Counted from the stretch's first letter, positions 8,890 through 18,145 are shown. The stretch is DNA of 35,196 bases from JAOUJD01 sp963841815 (GCA_963841815.1 CAWJEE010000022.1:1-35196); one strand, 5' to 3'. Notes: generated by a model from the letters alone, not told the origin. Numbers and translations are program-made.

Positions 8890-8902
8890 TAAGTTTTCCT
8901 TA
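8890..8902. promoter_or_regulatory. Second probable CbbR half-site pair overlapping the cbbR start
   Basis: TAA-N7-TTA, with triplets at 8890 and 8900, is another TNA-N7-TNA match, set 12 bases after the last triplet of the first cluster. The second triplet includes the A of the cbbR ATG. Binding here would fit negative autoregulation of cbbR, which is common for LysR regulators. The AT-rich setting raises the chance of random matches. Confidence 0.45.
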
Positions 8903-9855
8903 TGAAAAACGCGACGCTGCGACAGCTGCGGGTCTTCGCCGCCGCCGCGCGGCACCAGAGCTTCGGCAAGGCCGCCGAAGAGCTCCACCTGACGCCGCCC
9001 GCGGTCTCGATGCAGATCCGGGAGCTGGAGGAGCACGTCGGGCTGCCGCTGTTCGACCGCTCCGGACGGCAGGTCGCGCTCACCGTTACAGGTGAGTACT
9101 TACTCGTCTACGTGCGCAAGGTGCTGGCGACCCTGAAGGACGCCGAGGACGCGATCGCCCGGTTCCGTGGACTGGAAACCGGCCGGGTCTCGATCGGCAT
9201 GGTGAGCACGGCCAAGTACTTCGTGCCGCGGCTGCTGGCGCAGTTTCGCCAGGAGCACCCTGCGATCGAGGTGAAGCTCGCGGTCGGCGGCAACCGCGAG
9301 CAGCTGGTGGCGCTGCTGCGCGCCAACGAGGTCGACCTGGCGATCATGGGCCGCCCGCCGCGCGAGCTCGCCACGCGCGCCGAGCCGTTCGCTGTGCACC
9401 CGCACTCCATAGTCGCGACGCCCGATCACCCGCTGCTGCGGATCGGCCATGCGCCGGCCAGCCTCCTGAATAACTACGAATTCATCATCCGCGAGACGGG
9501 CTCCGGGACACGGGCCGCGATGGAGAAGTTCTTCGCGGACCACCGGCTGCAGCCACGCATCGCGATGGAGATGGCCAGCAACGAGACGATCAAGCAGGCG
9601 GTGATGGCCGGCATGGGCGTGAGCTTCCTGTCGCTGCACACGATCGGGCTGGAACGCCGCGCCGGCCTGCTCGCCGTGCCGGACATCGAAGGGCTGCCGG
9701 TGCTGAAGCGCTGGTACGTCGTCAACAACCTGTCGAAGACGCTGTCGCCCGCGGCGGAGGCGTTCCGCTACTTCATCCTCGAAGAGGGCGAACGGTTCCT
9801 GGCGAAGGAGTACGGCACGCCGGAGGCCGCGTCCGAAGCACGCGAGCCAGGGTGA
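8902..9855 (+). CDS. cbbR: LysR-type activator of the Calvin operon
   Basis: 317-residue LysR-family regulator, divergent from cbbL. It has an N-terminal winged helix-turn-helix (about residues 4-62; TLRQLRVFAAAARHQSFGKA, AVSMQIRELEEHVG) and a LysR substrate domain from about 90. Conserved CbbR-like stretches include VSIGMVSTAKYFVPRLLAQF, LAIMGRPP, ETGSGTRAAMEKFF and NETIKQAVMAGMGVSFLS. CbbR proteins sense metabolites such as NADPH or phosphorylated sugars and activate cbbL transcription. The gene converges on the rhodanese gene with only ten bases between stops. No clear ribosome site precedes the ATG. The frame is intact. Confidence 0.95.
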   Translation: MKNATLRQLRVFAAAARHQSFGKAAEELHLTPPAVSMQIRELEEHVGLPLFDRSGRQVALTVTGEYLLVYVRKVLATLKDAEDAIARFRGLETGRVSIGMVSTAKYFVPRLLAQFRQEHPAIEVKLAVGGNREQLVALLRANEVDLAIMGRPPRELATRAEPFAVHPHSIVATPDHPLLRIGHAPASLLNNYEFIIRETGSGTRAAMEKFFADHRLQPRIAMEMASNETIKQAVMAGMGVSFLSLHTIGLERRAGLLAVPDIEGLPVLKRWYVVNNLSKTLSPAAEAFRYFILEEGERFLAKEYGTPEAASEAREPG

Positions 9856-9865
9856 GAACCCCCTG

Positions 9866-10453
9866 CTAGCGCGGGAAGTACATCTTCTTCTTGTCGAGCT
9901 CGTAGCTCCACGGCAGGCCGGAGTTCTTCCAGCCGTTCACGGTGCGACGGCCCTTGTCGGACATTTCGCCCTCGAAGCCGTACACGACGATGTAGACGCG
10001 CTTGTAGCCTGAGTCGTTCAGCAGGTCGGCCGCGCGCGAGCTGCGTTCCCCGGCGCGGCACATCAGCACGACCGGATCGTCCTTGGTCAGGCCCTTCTCC
10101 TTCAGGCGCCGCTCCATCTCGGGAACGAAGTCGTTGAACGGCTCGAGCTTGTAGAAGGCACGGTTCTCATCCCAGTCGGTCATGAATTCCTGGAACTCCA
10201 CGTATGGCACGAGCGCATCGACGCCCTCGGCCATGCCGAGGAACTGGGCCTCGGCGCGCGTGCGGACGTCGACGAACAGGACCTTGCCTTTCTGTGCCTT
10301 GATGAACTGCTGCGCCTGCTTGGGCAGCAGGTAGTTCTGCTGCTTGGTGCGCATCTCTTCCGGCACCTTGGACGGCGCGATGGTCTGCGCGCCGGCGCTG
10401 GCGGCAAGCACGGCGAATACGGCGGCGACCAGCAGGGAGAGAAAGTTTTTCAC
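9866..10453 (-). CDS. Exported rhodanese-domain protein
   Basis: 195-residue protein with a Sec signal peptide (KNFLSLLVAAVFAVLAASAG, cut near GAQ) and a single rhodanese domain. The active-site loop is CRAGERSSR with Cys132, so the catalytic cysteine is present; VDVRTRAEA (61-69) and VYGFEGEMSDKGRRTVNGW are the other family marks. The start is GTG at 10453, because GGAG lies seven bases upstream and the signal peptide begins exactly there. A longer frame to 10540 lacks support. Periplasmic rhodaneses transfer sulfane sulfur or oxidise thiols, but the partner here is unknown. A SoxX-like cytochrome lies 15 kb away and need not be linked. Confidence 0.85.
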   Translation of the reverse strand: MKNFLSLLVAAVFAVLAASAGAQTIAPSKVPEEMRTKQQNYLLPKQAQQFIKAQKGKVLFVDVRTRAEAQFLGMAEGVDALVPYVEFQEFMTDWDENRAFYKLEPFNDFVPEMERRLKEKGLTKDDPVVLMCRAGERSSRAADLLNDSGYKRVYIVVYGFEGEMSDKGRRTVNGWKNSGLPWSYELDKKKMYFPR

Positions 10454-10613
10454 GGCGTTGCTCCGAAAGCGCGATCCGTCAGGGACCGGCGAGCCGGACA
10501 TCTTAGGGCCGCGCGCGCCGGCTTCTAGGACGCGGATCACATATGGGCATGCCCAGCCGCCACATCGGGCCGGGCCGGCGACCGGCAGTTCGGCTCCGGT
10601 ATCGTCGCCGCCG

Positions 10614-11520
10614 ATGCCCGCTGCCCCGCCCCGCTACGCGGCGTACCTGCTGCTGACCGCCTCGATGGCGCTGGTGGGCAGCTACGTCGCGCTGTCCAAG
10701 CCGCTGGTCGCCGCGCTGCCCGTCTTCGCGCTCGCCTTCCTGCGCTTCGCCATCGGGGCCGTCGCGATGATCCCGTGGACGCCTCGCACGCGCGGGGAGG
10801 CGCCGCTTTCCGCGAGCGAGCGCCGCTGGCTCTTCCTGATGTCGTTCTTCGGCAACTTCCTGTTCTCGGTCTGCATGCTGACCGGCATCGCCATGACGAC
10901 CGCCACGGCGGCCGGGGTGATCCTCGCGACCCTGCCCGCGGTCGTGGCGCTGCTGTCGCGGCTGTTCCTGCGCGAGCACCTGGGCCCGCGCACGCTGCTC
11001 GCCATCGCGCTCGCTGTGGGCGGCATCGTCCTGCTGCAGTTCGCCAAGGCAACCGACGCCGGTCGGAGCGCGCCAGGCGCTGCTCGGCAACCTGCTGATG
11101 TTCGGCGCGGTCGTGTGCGAGGCGAGCTACGTGATCCTCGGCAAGCGGCTCGCGGCCACGCGCGCGCCGCTGCGCGTGTCGGCGCTGATCAACCTGTGGG
11201 GCCTGGCGCTGACCGCGCCGCTCGGCCTGTGGCAATTGATGCGCGCCGACCTCGGCGCCATGACCGGCGGCCTGTGGACGCTGCTCGTCTTCTACTCGCT
11301 GGCGGCGGGCCTGTTCTCGGTGTGGATGTGGGTCTCCGGGCTCAGGCACGTTCCGGCCAACCAGGCGGGGGTGTTCACGGTCGCGTTGCCGATCGCGGCC
11401 ACCGCGGTCGGCGTCCTGCTGCTGGGCGAAACGTTCACGGCGCTGCACGCCGTCGCCCTTGGCTGCGCTGCCGCCGGGGCGGTGCTGATCGCCACGTCGC
11501 CGCGCGCGACGGCGGCCTGA
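10614..11520 (+). CDS. EamA/DMT-family permease (one frame break)
   Basis: Inner-membrane permease of the drug/metabolite transporter superfamily, with two EamA repeats and about ten membrane helices. The first half runs from ATG 10614 (MPAAPPRYAAYLLL) to GGIVLLQFAKATDAG. The frame then breaks near 11067 (one extra base in a GCGCGCC tract). The second half continues as RQALLGNLLMFGAVVCEASY and ends at 11520 with LGCAAAGAVLIATSPRATAA. The joined length is about 301 residues, normal for the family. The substrate cannot be predicted. A TATCGT box eight bases before the ATG may be a -10 element giving a very short leader. Confidence 0.82.
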
Positions 11521-11530
11521 GCGACCGGGT

Positions 11531-12883
11531 TCAGGACTCCGCGTCCGCGCGCGCCGGCGCCTCGGCGAGCAGCGGCTGGATCAGCTTGCGCACGTCGACG
11601 TGCGCCCCCAATCGAGCGACGAGCAGGTACATGCCCGCCAGCTTGCGGTGCAGGAACATCGTGTCCGGCGGCGGCGCCTTCAGCAGGCCCTGCTTGAACG
11701 CCAGGTCGAAGCCCAGCTCGCGCACGCGCGCGGGAAGACTCGACGCCGCGAAGTCGTAGCGGCCGCGGTGCTGCAGCGGTTCGCACACCAGCTGGATCAC
11801 GTCGACCACCGCTTCCCGCTGCTGCAGCGGCGCGTCCGCCGCGAGGTAGCCGATCGCCACGGCCTGCTCGGCGATCGTCGCGCGGTCGCGCGCCACAATC
11901 GCGCGCGTGATGCGTCGGAACCGGTCGACGAAGTCCACCGTGAACTCCTGCGTCGCACCGAAGTCCAGCAGCACCAGGCGCCCGGAGTCCGGCTGGAACA
12001 GGTAGTTCGCGAAGTTCGGGTCCGTCTGCATCACGTGGAACTCGAAGAGCTCGCGGAAAGTCAGGTACTCGAGCGCCGCGCCGAGCTTGTCGCGCTGCTT
12101 CTGCGGCACGTCGTCGTGCGCCATCTCCTCCAGCGGCACGCCCTCAACGAAGTCCATCGCCATCACGCGCGGCGTCGTGAAGTCCCAGTGCACGCGCGGC
12201 ACGAGCAGGTCGGGATCGCCGGCGACGAGCGTGGCGTACTTCTCGAGGAAACGGCCCTCGGCAATGTAGTCGGACTCCTGCTGCAGCTGACGCTTCGCTT
12301 CCTTCGCGATGCCGTGGACGTCGATGCCCAGCGGCAGCACGTTCGCCATCCTCAGCAGCGCGGCCACGTTGTCGACGTCGCTCGCGATCGACTTCGCCAC
12401 ACCCGGGTACTGGATCTTCAGCGCCAGGTTGCGGCCGTCGCGGGTGCGCGCTCGGTGCACCTGTCCGATCGACGCCGCGGCGATCGGCTCGTCGTTGAAC
12501 TCGGCAAAGCGACGCTCCCAGCCTTTGCCGTACTCGCGTCCCAGCACGCGACGCAGTTGCTCCAGCGGCATCGGCGCCGCGGACGAGCGCAGCACCGAGA
12601 GCGCCTGCGCGAACTCGGGCGGCAGTAGGTCGTCGCCCTGCAGCGAGATCAGCTGGCCGAGCTTCATCGCCGCGCCGCGCAGGTTCGACAGCCGTTCGGC
12701 GAGGCGCCGCGCGGTCGCCGCCGTGAAGAGCGGGCTGCCCGCCTTCGGGTCGTTCGGGTGGCCCAGGCGCCGCAGTCCCTCGATCGCACCGCCGACCGCG
12801 AGTTCGCCTGCAGCGAATCCGATGCGGGCCAGGCGTCCGAGGCGACTCTGGGGAACGGCGGCGGGAGGCGGTTTGCGGGTCAT
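11531..12883 (-). CDS. ABC1/AarF-type atypical kinase, COQ8-like
   Basis: 450 residues of the UbiB/ABC1/ADCK protein-kinase-like family. Marks are KxGQ (AAMKLGQLISLQGDDLLP), the alanine-rich nucleotide loop AAASIGQVHRA, the ion-pair lysine in LALKIQYPGV, the catalytic stretch QTDPNFANYLF, and DFG (LVLLDFGATQEF). The QTDPN form is that of mitochondrial COQ8/ADCK3 rather than the HxDPH/N form of many UbiB proteins. No C-terminal membrane helices are obvious, again unlike E. coli UbiB. A role in ubiquinone biosynthesis or lipid extraction is possible but not shown by context. Start ATG 12883 (MTRKPPPAAVPQ); the frame open to 13156 upstream is Arg/Gly-rich and rejected. The stop is ten bases from that of the convergent permease. 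Confidence 0.88.
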   Translation of the reverse strand: MTRKPPPAAVPQSRLGRLARIGFAAGELAVGGAIEGLRRLGHPNDPKAGSPLFTAATARRLAERLSNLRGAAMKLGQLISLQGDDLLPPEFAQALSVLRSSAAPMPLEQLRRVLGREYGKGWERRFAEFNDEPIAAASIGQVHRARTRDGRNLALKIQYPGVAKSIASDVDNVAALLRMANVLPLGIDVHGIAKEAKRQLQQESDYIAEGRFLEKYATLVAGDPDLLVPRVHWDFTTPRVMAMDFVEGVPLEEMAHDDVPQKQRDKLGAALEYLTFRELFEFHVMQTDPNFANYLFQPDSGRLVLLDFGATQEFTVDFVDRFRRITRAIVARDRATIAEQAVAIGYLAADAPLQQREAVVDVIQLVCEPLQHRGRYDFAASSLPARVRELGFDLAFKQGLLKAPPPDTMFLHRKLAGMYLLVARLGAHVDVRKLIQPLLAEAPARADAES

Positions 12884-13127
12884 CGTTGATTGGCGCGTGG
12901 TTCGACCCGTCGTAAGCGAGCCGCTGAGGGCAGCAGCGCGGAGACCGCAACGCCCATTGCCCGCGCTCCGACAGGATCTCGGCGGACCCGGGCCGCGCGC
13001 CAGGTGCAACGGCTCACGGGCAACGGCGGGGGCACGCTTCAGCAGTCTAGCTGGCGCGCATCGAATCGAAACGGGCGCACCACGCCCGTGCCATTTTCGC
13101 CTGCCGCCTGCGCCGGGCTCACGGTGT

Positions 13128-13134
13128 TGGTGCA
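13128..13134 (+). promoter_or_regulatory. NtrC-like half-site
   Basis: TGGTGCA matches one arm of the NtrC consensus (TGCACCA-N5-TGGTGCA). The facing arm is degenerate (GGCTCAC). It lies about 45 bases upstream of the -24 element, a workable enhancer distance though nearer than many. A seven-base match alone is weak; the sigma-54 promoter downstream is what makes it worth listing. Confidence 0.3.
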
Positions 13135-13178
13135 GCCGGGCCGCCTCGCAGTGCAAAACGCCCCGAAAACCCGTGGCA

Positions 13179-13194
13179 TGGAACTTGTATTGCA
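13179..13194 (+). promoter_or_regulatory. Sigma-54 (-24/-12) promoter for urtABCDE
   Basis: TGGAACT-TGTA-TTGCA has the invariant GG (13180-13181) and GC (13192-13193) exactly 12 bases apart and a perfect TTGCA -12 block, against the consensus TGGCACG-N4-TTGCA. Transcription would begin near 13205, about 30 bases before the urtA ATG. Urea transport is commonly under nitrogen (NtrC/RpoN) control, which fits. Confidence 0.65.
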
Positions 13195-13234
13195 GTGCAC
13201 AGCGCCGATCGGGTGCTCTCTAAGGGGGAAATGC

Positions 13235-14491
13235 ATGGACCGCAGACAATTCATCCAGGCGGGCGGCGCGGTGGCGCTTGGCGCCTCGTCGATCTCGACC
13301 GCATTCGGCCAGGCGAAGACGCCGATCAAGGTCGGCATCCTTCACTCGCTGTCCGGAACGATGGCGATCTCCGAAACGGCGCTGAAGGAGACGGCGCTGA
13401 TGACGATCGCCGACATCAACGCCAAGGGCGGCGTGATGGGACGCCCGCTCGAGCCGGTGGTCGTCGACCCGGCGTCCAACTGGCCGCTGTTCGCCGAGAA
13501 GGCGCGCCAGCTGATCACGCAGGACAAGGTTTCCGTCGTGTTCGGCTGCTGGACCTCGGTGTCGCGCAAGAGCGTGCTGCCGGTCTTCAAGGAACTGAAC
13601 AGCCTGCTCTTCTACCCGGTGCAGTACGAAGGCGAGGAACTCGAGAAGAACGTGTTCTACACCGGGGCCGCGCCCAACCAGCAGGCGATCCCGGCGACCG
13701 AGTACCTGATGAGCAAGGAAGGCGGCGGCGCCAAGCGCTTCTTCCTGCTCGGCACCGATTACGTCTACCCGCGCACGACCAACAAGATCCTGCGCGCGTT
13801 CCTGAAGAGCAAGGGCGTCGCCGAGAAGGACATCGAGGAGGTCTACACGCCCTTCGGCCACAGCGACTACCAGACGATCGTCGCGAACATCAAGAAGTTC
13901 GCGAGCGGCGGCAAGACCTGCGTGATCTCGACCATCAACGGCGACTCGAACGTGCCCTTCTACAAGGAACTCGGCAACGCCGGCCTGAAAGCCAAGGACG
14001 TGCCGGTCGTGGCGTTCTCGGTCGGCGAGGAGGAACTGCGCGGCGTCGACACGAAGCCGCTGGTGGGGCACCTCGCCGCGTGGAACTACTTCATGTCGCT
14101 GAAGAACCCGGCCAACGACGCCTTCATCAAGATGTACCGGGACTGGGCCGCGAAACAGAAGCTGCCGAACGCCGACAAGGTCGTCACCAACGACCCGATG
14201 GAAGCCACGTTCGTCGGCATCCACATGTGGAAGCAGGCCGTCGAGAAGGCGAAGACCGCCGACGTCGACCCGGTGATCGCCGCAATGGCAGGCCAGACGT
14301 TCGACGCGCCCTGCGGCTACAAGCTGAAGATGGACGAAAAGAACCACCACCTGCACAAGCCGGTGCTCATCGGCGAGGTGCGCGCCGACGGGCAGTTCAA
14401 CGTGGTGTGGCGGACCAAGGGTCCCATCCGGGCCCAGCCGTGGAGCCCGTTCATCGCCGGCAACGAGAAGAAGCCGGACACGCCGGTCTGA
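13235..14491 (+). CDS. urtA: Urea ABC transporter, periplasmic binding protein
   Basis: 418-residue binding protein that captures urea (or short amides) for the UrtBCDE membrane complex. It starts with a twin-arginine-type signal (MDRRQFIQAGGAVALG, cut near AFGQA). Family marks are VGILHSLSGTMAISE, DPASNWPLFAEKARQLI, VVFGCWTSVSRKSVLPVFK and LFYPVQYEGEE. The C-terminus has DAPCGYKLKMDEKNHHLHKP. The ATG at 13235 is preceded by AAGGGGG; an overlapping ATG at 13231 is out of frame. It is first in urtABCDE. The frame is intact. FmdD-like amide-binding proteins are close relatives, but the full five-gene set favours urea. Confidence 0.95.
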   Translation: MDRRQFIQAGGAVALGASSISTAFGQAKTPIKVGILHSLSGTMAISETALKETALMTIADINAKGGVMGRPLEPVVVDPASNWPLFAEKARQLITQDKVSVVFGCWTSVSRKSVLPVFKELNSLLFYPVQYEGEELEKNVFYTGAAPNQQAIPATEYLMSKEGGGAKRFFLLGTDYVYPRTTNKILRAFLKSKGVAEKDIEEVYTPFGHSDYQTIVANIKKFASGGKTCVISTINGDSNVPFYKELGNAGLKAKDVPVVAFSVGEEELRGVDTKPLVGHLAAWNYFMSLKNPANDAFIKMYRDWAAKQKLPNADKVVTNDPMEATFVGIHMWKQAVEKAKTADVDPVIAAMAGQTFDAPCGYKLKMDEKNHHLHKPVLIGEVRADGQFNVVWRTKGPIRAQPWSPFIAGNEKKPDTPV

Positions 14492-14560
14492 TCCTGCTGT
14501 ACCGGAGCGGGCGCCTTTCCCTGGAACGGAGGCCGCCCGCTCCGCCTCTCCCGGAAGTCC

Positions 14561-16173
14561 ATGTTCCAACCTCTTCGCCTCCTCGCGTTCGCCCTGGCGC
14601 TTTTCATCGCGCCGGCCTGGGCTGCGCTCGACCCCGCCAGCGTGCTGCCGCTCGCCGACGAGGATCCGGACGTGCGCATCGAGGCCATTCGCAAGCTCAC
14701 CGCGACCCAGGAGCCGCGCGTCGCCGACATCCTCGGCGCGCTGTCGAATGAAGCGCTCGGCCTGATCGACAACGGCCGTCGCGCGGTCATCGTCGCCGAC
14801 GGCCAGATGGCCGACGCCGCGACCGGTGCCGCGCTCGGCGCGGCGCCCGCGAACTTCGAGCCGCTCATGGTCAACAACCGGCTGCGCGGCGAGATCGACG
14901 CCGCTCTCGCGGCGCTGAAACTCGCGAGCCCGGACGCCGCGGCGCGCCTCGCCGCCGCCCGGGCGCTGCAGGGCTCGGACAACGAGGGCCTGCTGCCCAT
15001 CGTGCAGAAGGCGATCGACAAGGAGTCCGACCCCGAGGTCAAAGGCGTGCTGGAGCTGTCGGCCGCGTCCCTCGCACTGAAGAATTCGGATCCGGCGCTG
15101 CGGGCCAAGGCCGCCGCCGACCTCGCGAAGAGCAACGACCCGCAAGTGCGGCAGGTGCTCTCCGCGCTCGTCGGCAAGGGCAGCGACGGCACCTACGCGG
15201 AACCGGATGAGCGCGTGCGCACCGCCGCGCAGCTGTCGCTCGCCGAGATCAACCGCCGCCTGTTCAGCACGGAGATCGGCCTGGCGGCGTTCACCGGACT
15301 GAGCCTCGGCTCGATCCTGCTGCTCGCCGCGCTCGGCCTGGCGATCACCTACGGCCTGATGGGCATCATCAACATGGCCCACGGCGAGTTCCTGATGATC
15401 GGTGCGTACACCACGTACCTGACGCAGGGCGTGTTCCGCCACTACTTCCCCGGCGCGTTCGACTGGTACGTCGTGGCGGCGCTGCCCGCCGCGTTCATCG
15501 TCACCGCGCTGATCGGCATGGCGCTCGAGCGCGGCGTGCTGCGCTGGCTGTACGGCCGGCCCCTCGAGACCCTGCTCACCACCTGGGGCGTCAGCCTGCT
15601 GCTGATCCAGGCGTGCCGCTCGCTGTTCGGCGCGCAGAACGTCGAAGTGCGAGAACCCCGCGTGGCTGTCGGGCGGCATCGCGATCAGCGGCGGCTACGT
15701 GATCCCGTTCAACCGCATCGCGATCGTCGTCTTCGCGCTGATCGTGCTGGCCGCGGTCTGGCTGCTGATCAACCGCACGCGCACGGGCCTGTTCGTGCGC
15801 GGCGTGACGCAGAACCGCGCGATGGCCAGCTGCACGGGCGTGCCGACGCACCGGGTCGACATGCTCACGTTCGGCCTCGGCTCGGGGCGTCGCCGGCCTC
15901 GGCGGCGTGGCGCTCTCGCAGATCGGCAACGTCGGCCCGGACCTCGGGCAGGCCTACATCGTCGACAGCTTCATGGTGGTCGTGCTCGGTGGCGTCGGCC
16001 AGCTCGCCGGCACCGTGATCGCCGCGTTCGGCCTCGGCTCCATCGCGAAGTTCCTCGAGCCGCTGTCGGGCGCCGTGCTCGCGAAGATCATGGTGCTCGT
16101 CTTCATCATCCTGTTCATCCAGAAGCGTCCACAAGGCCTGTTCGCGCTGAAGGGGCGGAGCGCCGAGGCATGA
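14561..16173 (+). CDS. urtB: Urea ABC transporter, permease UrtB (two frame breaks)
   Basis: Membrane subunit of the urea importer. It has a signal-like N-terminus (MFQPLRLLAFALALFIA) and a long periplasmic N-terminal helical-repeat region of about 220 residues, typical of UrtB. A LivH-like permease domain follows (GLSLGSILLLAALGLAITYG, GIINMAHGEFLMIGAYTTY). The frame breaks near 15651 (extra base before ENPAWLSGG) and near 15886 (GGGG for GGG, FGLGSGVAGLGGVAL). Both look like one-base insertions, and the joined protein is about 536 residues, normal for UrtB. The end VFIILFIQKRPQGLFALKGR is typical. The stop TGA overlaps the urtC ATG (ATGA). It lies 69 bases after urtA. Confidence 0.93.
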
Positions 16174-17305
16174 CGCGCCTCTTCACTCCGAGGGCCTGGA
16201 CCGCGATCTTCGCGGTCGCGGCGGTGCTCGTCGTCGTTCTTCCGACGCTGCACCTCGCGCTGCCCGACTCGCACCCGATGCACGTGTCGAGCTTCTGGAT
16301 CACGCTGCTCGGCAAGTTCATGTGCTACGCGGTGGTCGCGCTGGCGATGGACCTGATCTGGGGCTACACCGGCATCCTGTCGCTCGGGCAGGGCCTGTTC
16401 TTCGCCCTCGGCGGCTACGCGTTCGGCATGTACCTGATGCGGCAGATCGGCCGCGACGGCGTCTACAAGAGCGACCTGCCGGACTTCATGGTGTTCCTCG
16501 ACTGGAAGGAGCTGCCCTGGTACTGGGTCGGCACCGACTCGTTCCTGTGGGCCTGCGTGCTGGTCGTCGCGGTGCCCGGCCTGCTCGCGCTCGCGTTCGG
16601 TTTCTTCGCGTTCCGCTCGCGCATCAAGGGCGTGTACTTCTCGATCATCACGCAGGCGCTCACCTACGCCGCGATGCTGGCGTTCTTCCGCAACGACATG
16701 GGGTTCGGCGGCAACAACGGCTTCACCGACTTCAAGCGCATCCTCGGGATGCCGATCACGTCGCCCGAGATGCGGACCGCGCTCTACGTGCTGTCCGGCC
16801 TGTACCTGCTCGGCGCGCTGGTCGTCGCGCGCTGGATCGTCACCAGCAAGATGGGCCGGGTGCTGACGGCGATCCGCGACCAGGAGTCGCGGCTGATGTT
16901 CCTCGGCTACCGCACGCGCTCGTACAAGCTCGTGATCTGGACGATCGCGGCGGTGATGAGCGGGATCGCCGGCGCGCTCTACGTCCCGCAGGTCGGGATC
17001 ATCAACCCGGGCGAGATGAGCGCGGCCAACTCGATCGAGATCGCCATCTGGGCCGCGGTCGGCGGCCGCGGCACGCTGGTCGGCCCGATCCTCGGCGCGT
17101 TCGCGGTCAACGGCGCCAAGACCTGGTTCACGGTGGCGTATCCGGAGCTGTGGCTGTACTTCCTCGGGCTGCTGTTCGTGCTGGTCACGCTGTTCCTGCC
17201 GCGCGGACTGGCGCGGACTCGCCGACGACGGTCCGCCAGCGGCTGCCGGACCGGTTTGCAGCGAAGCCGGCGACCGCGCCGGTGACGCAGGAGGCCGGCT
17301 CGTGA
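16170..17305 (+). CDS. urtC: Urea ABC transporter, permease UrtC (C-terminal frame break)
   Basis: Second membrane subunit (LivM-like). Starts at ATG 16170, overlapping the urtB stop by four bases. Family stretches are DLIWGYTGILSLGQGLFFA, GYAFGMYLM, FRSRIKGVYFSIITQALTYA, FGGNNGFTDFKRILG and ANSIEIAIWAAVGGRGTLVG. As written the frame ends at 17285 with an Arg-rich tail that does not look like protein. Removing one base near 17213 gives LPRGLAGLADDGPPAAA, and a second removal before 17303 ends the gene at the TGA overlapping the urtD GTG (GTGA). That gives about 377 residues. The two-insertion reading is preferred because it restores the usual operon overlap. Confidence 0.92.
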
Positions 17306-18129
17306 GCGACGGTTCGATCCACGCGCTGTCGGGCGCCGGCGACGCCGTCGGCTACAGCCACCCGCTCGATCCGGACAAGGTCGACACCCGGCACGGCCCG
17401 ATCCTGTACCTCGACGACATCACGGTCAGCTTCGACGGCTTCAAGGCGCTCAACGCGCTTTCGCTGACGATCGAGCGGGGCGAGCTCCGCTGCATCATCG
17501 GGCCCAACGGCGCCGGCAAGACGACGATGATGGACGTCATCACCGGCAAGACGCGCCCCGACGCCGGCACGGCGTTCTTCGGCCAGACGTTCGACCTGAC
17601 GCGCCTGCCCGAGACCGAGATCGCCCGCCTCGGCATCGGCCGCAAGTTCCAGAAGCCGACGGTGTTCGAGAACCACACGGTGTTCGAGAACCTCGAGCTG
17701 GCGATGAAGATGGACAAGCGGGTGCGCGCGTCGCTGCTGGCGAAGCTGACGGCCGCGCAGCGCGACCTGATCGCACGCACGCTGAAGACCATCCGCCTCG
17801 CCGGCAGCGAGGACCGCCTCGCGGGCTCGCTGTCGCACGGCCAGAAGCAGTGGCTCGAGATCGGCATGCTGCTGATGCAGGAGCCCGAGCTGATCCTGCT
17901 CGACGAGCCCGTCGCCGGCATGACCGATGCCGAGACGGCACGCACGGCGGAGCTGATCCTCGAGCTGGCCGGCCAGCACTCGGTGGTCGTCGTCGAACAC
18001 GACATGGACTTCGTCGGCAAGATCGCGCGCACCGTGACCGTCCTGCACGAGGGCAGCGTGCTCGCCGAAGGCTCGATGGCGGCCGTGCAGGCCGACGAAC
18101 GCGTGATCGAGGTCTACCTCGGCCGCTGA
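17302..18129 (+). CDS. urtD: Urea ABC transporter, ATPase UrtD
   Basis: 275-residue ATPase of the LivG type that powers urea uptake. The start is GTG at 17302, overlapping the urtC stop. Walker A is GPNGAGKTTMMDVITGKT, the signature LSHGQKQWLEIGMLLMQEP is characteristic of UrtD, Walker B is LILLDEPVAGM and the switch His is VVVEHDMDFV. An N-terminal extension of about 30 residues precedes the ABC fold. The frame is intact. It is followed by urtE after 16 bases. Confidence 0.96.
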   Translation: MSDGSIHALSGAGDAVGYSHPLDPDKVDTRHGPILYLDDITVSFDGFKALNALSLTIERGELRCIIGPNGAGKTTMMDVITGKTRPDAGTAFFGQTFDLTRLPETEIARLGIGRKFQKPTVFENHTVFENLELAMKMDKRVRASLLAKLTAAQRDLIARTLKTIRLAGSEDRLAGSLSHGQKQWLEIGMLLMQEPELILLDEPVAGMTDAETARTAELILELAGQHSVVVVEHDMDFVGKIARTVTVLHEGSVLAEGSMAAVQADERVIEVYLGR

Positions 18130-18145
18130 CCGGGCCATCGATGCC

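Larger units (their letters stand above)
12884..13234. other. Divergent control region between the ABC1 kinase and urtA
   Basis: A 351-base gap with no supported gene. It holds the sigma-54 promoter candidate for urtA and an upstream NtrC-like half-site, listed separately. The left half (12884-13080) shows no clear promoter for the kinase gene. The urtA ribosome site AAGGGGG sits just before the start. Confidence 0.6.

Noticed and set aside
13174..13188. Alternative sigma-54 register TGGCATG-GAAC-TTGT
   Set aside because: Matches the -24 block well but has GT instead of the invariant GC at -12. The register at 13179-13194 keeps both doublets.
13220..15679. 819-codon minus-strand frame antisense to urtA and urtB
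   Set aside because: Composition is that of a shadow frame (Arg, His, Leu, Val-rich) and the opposite strand encodes clear UrtA and UrtB.
17214..17285. Arg-rich C-terminal tail of UrtC as written
   Set aside because: The tail (TRRRRSASGCRT and onward) looks like an out-of-frame reading. Two one-base corrections give a normal end that overlaps urtD by four bases.
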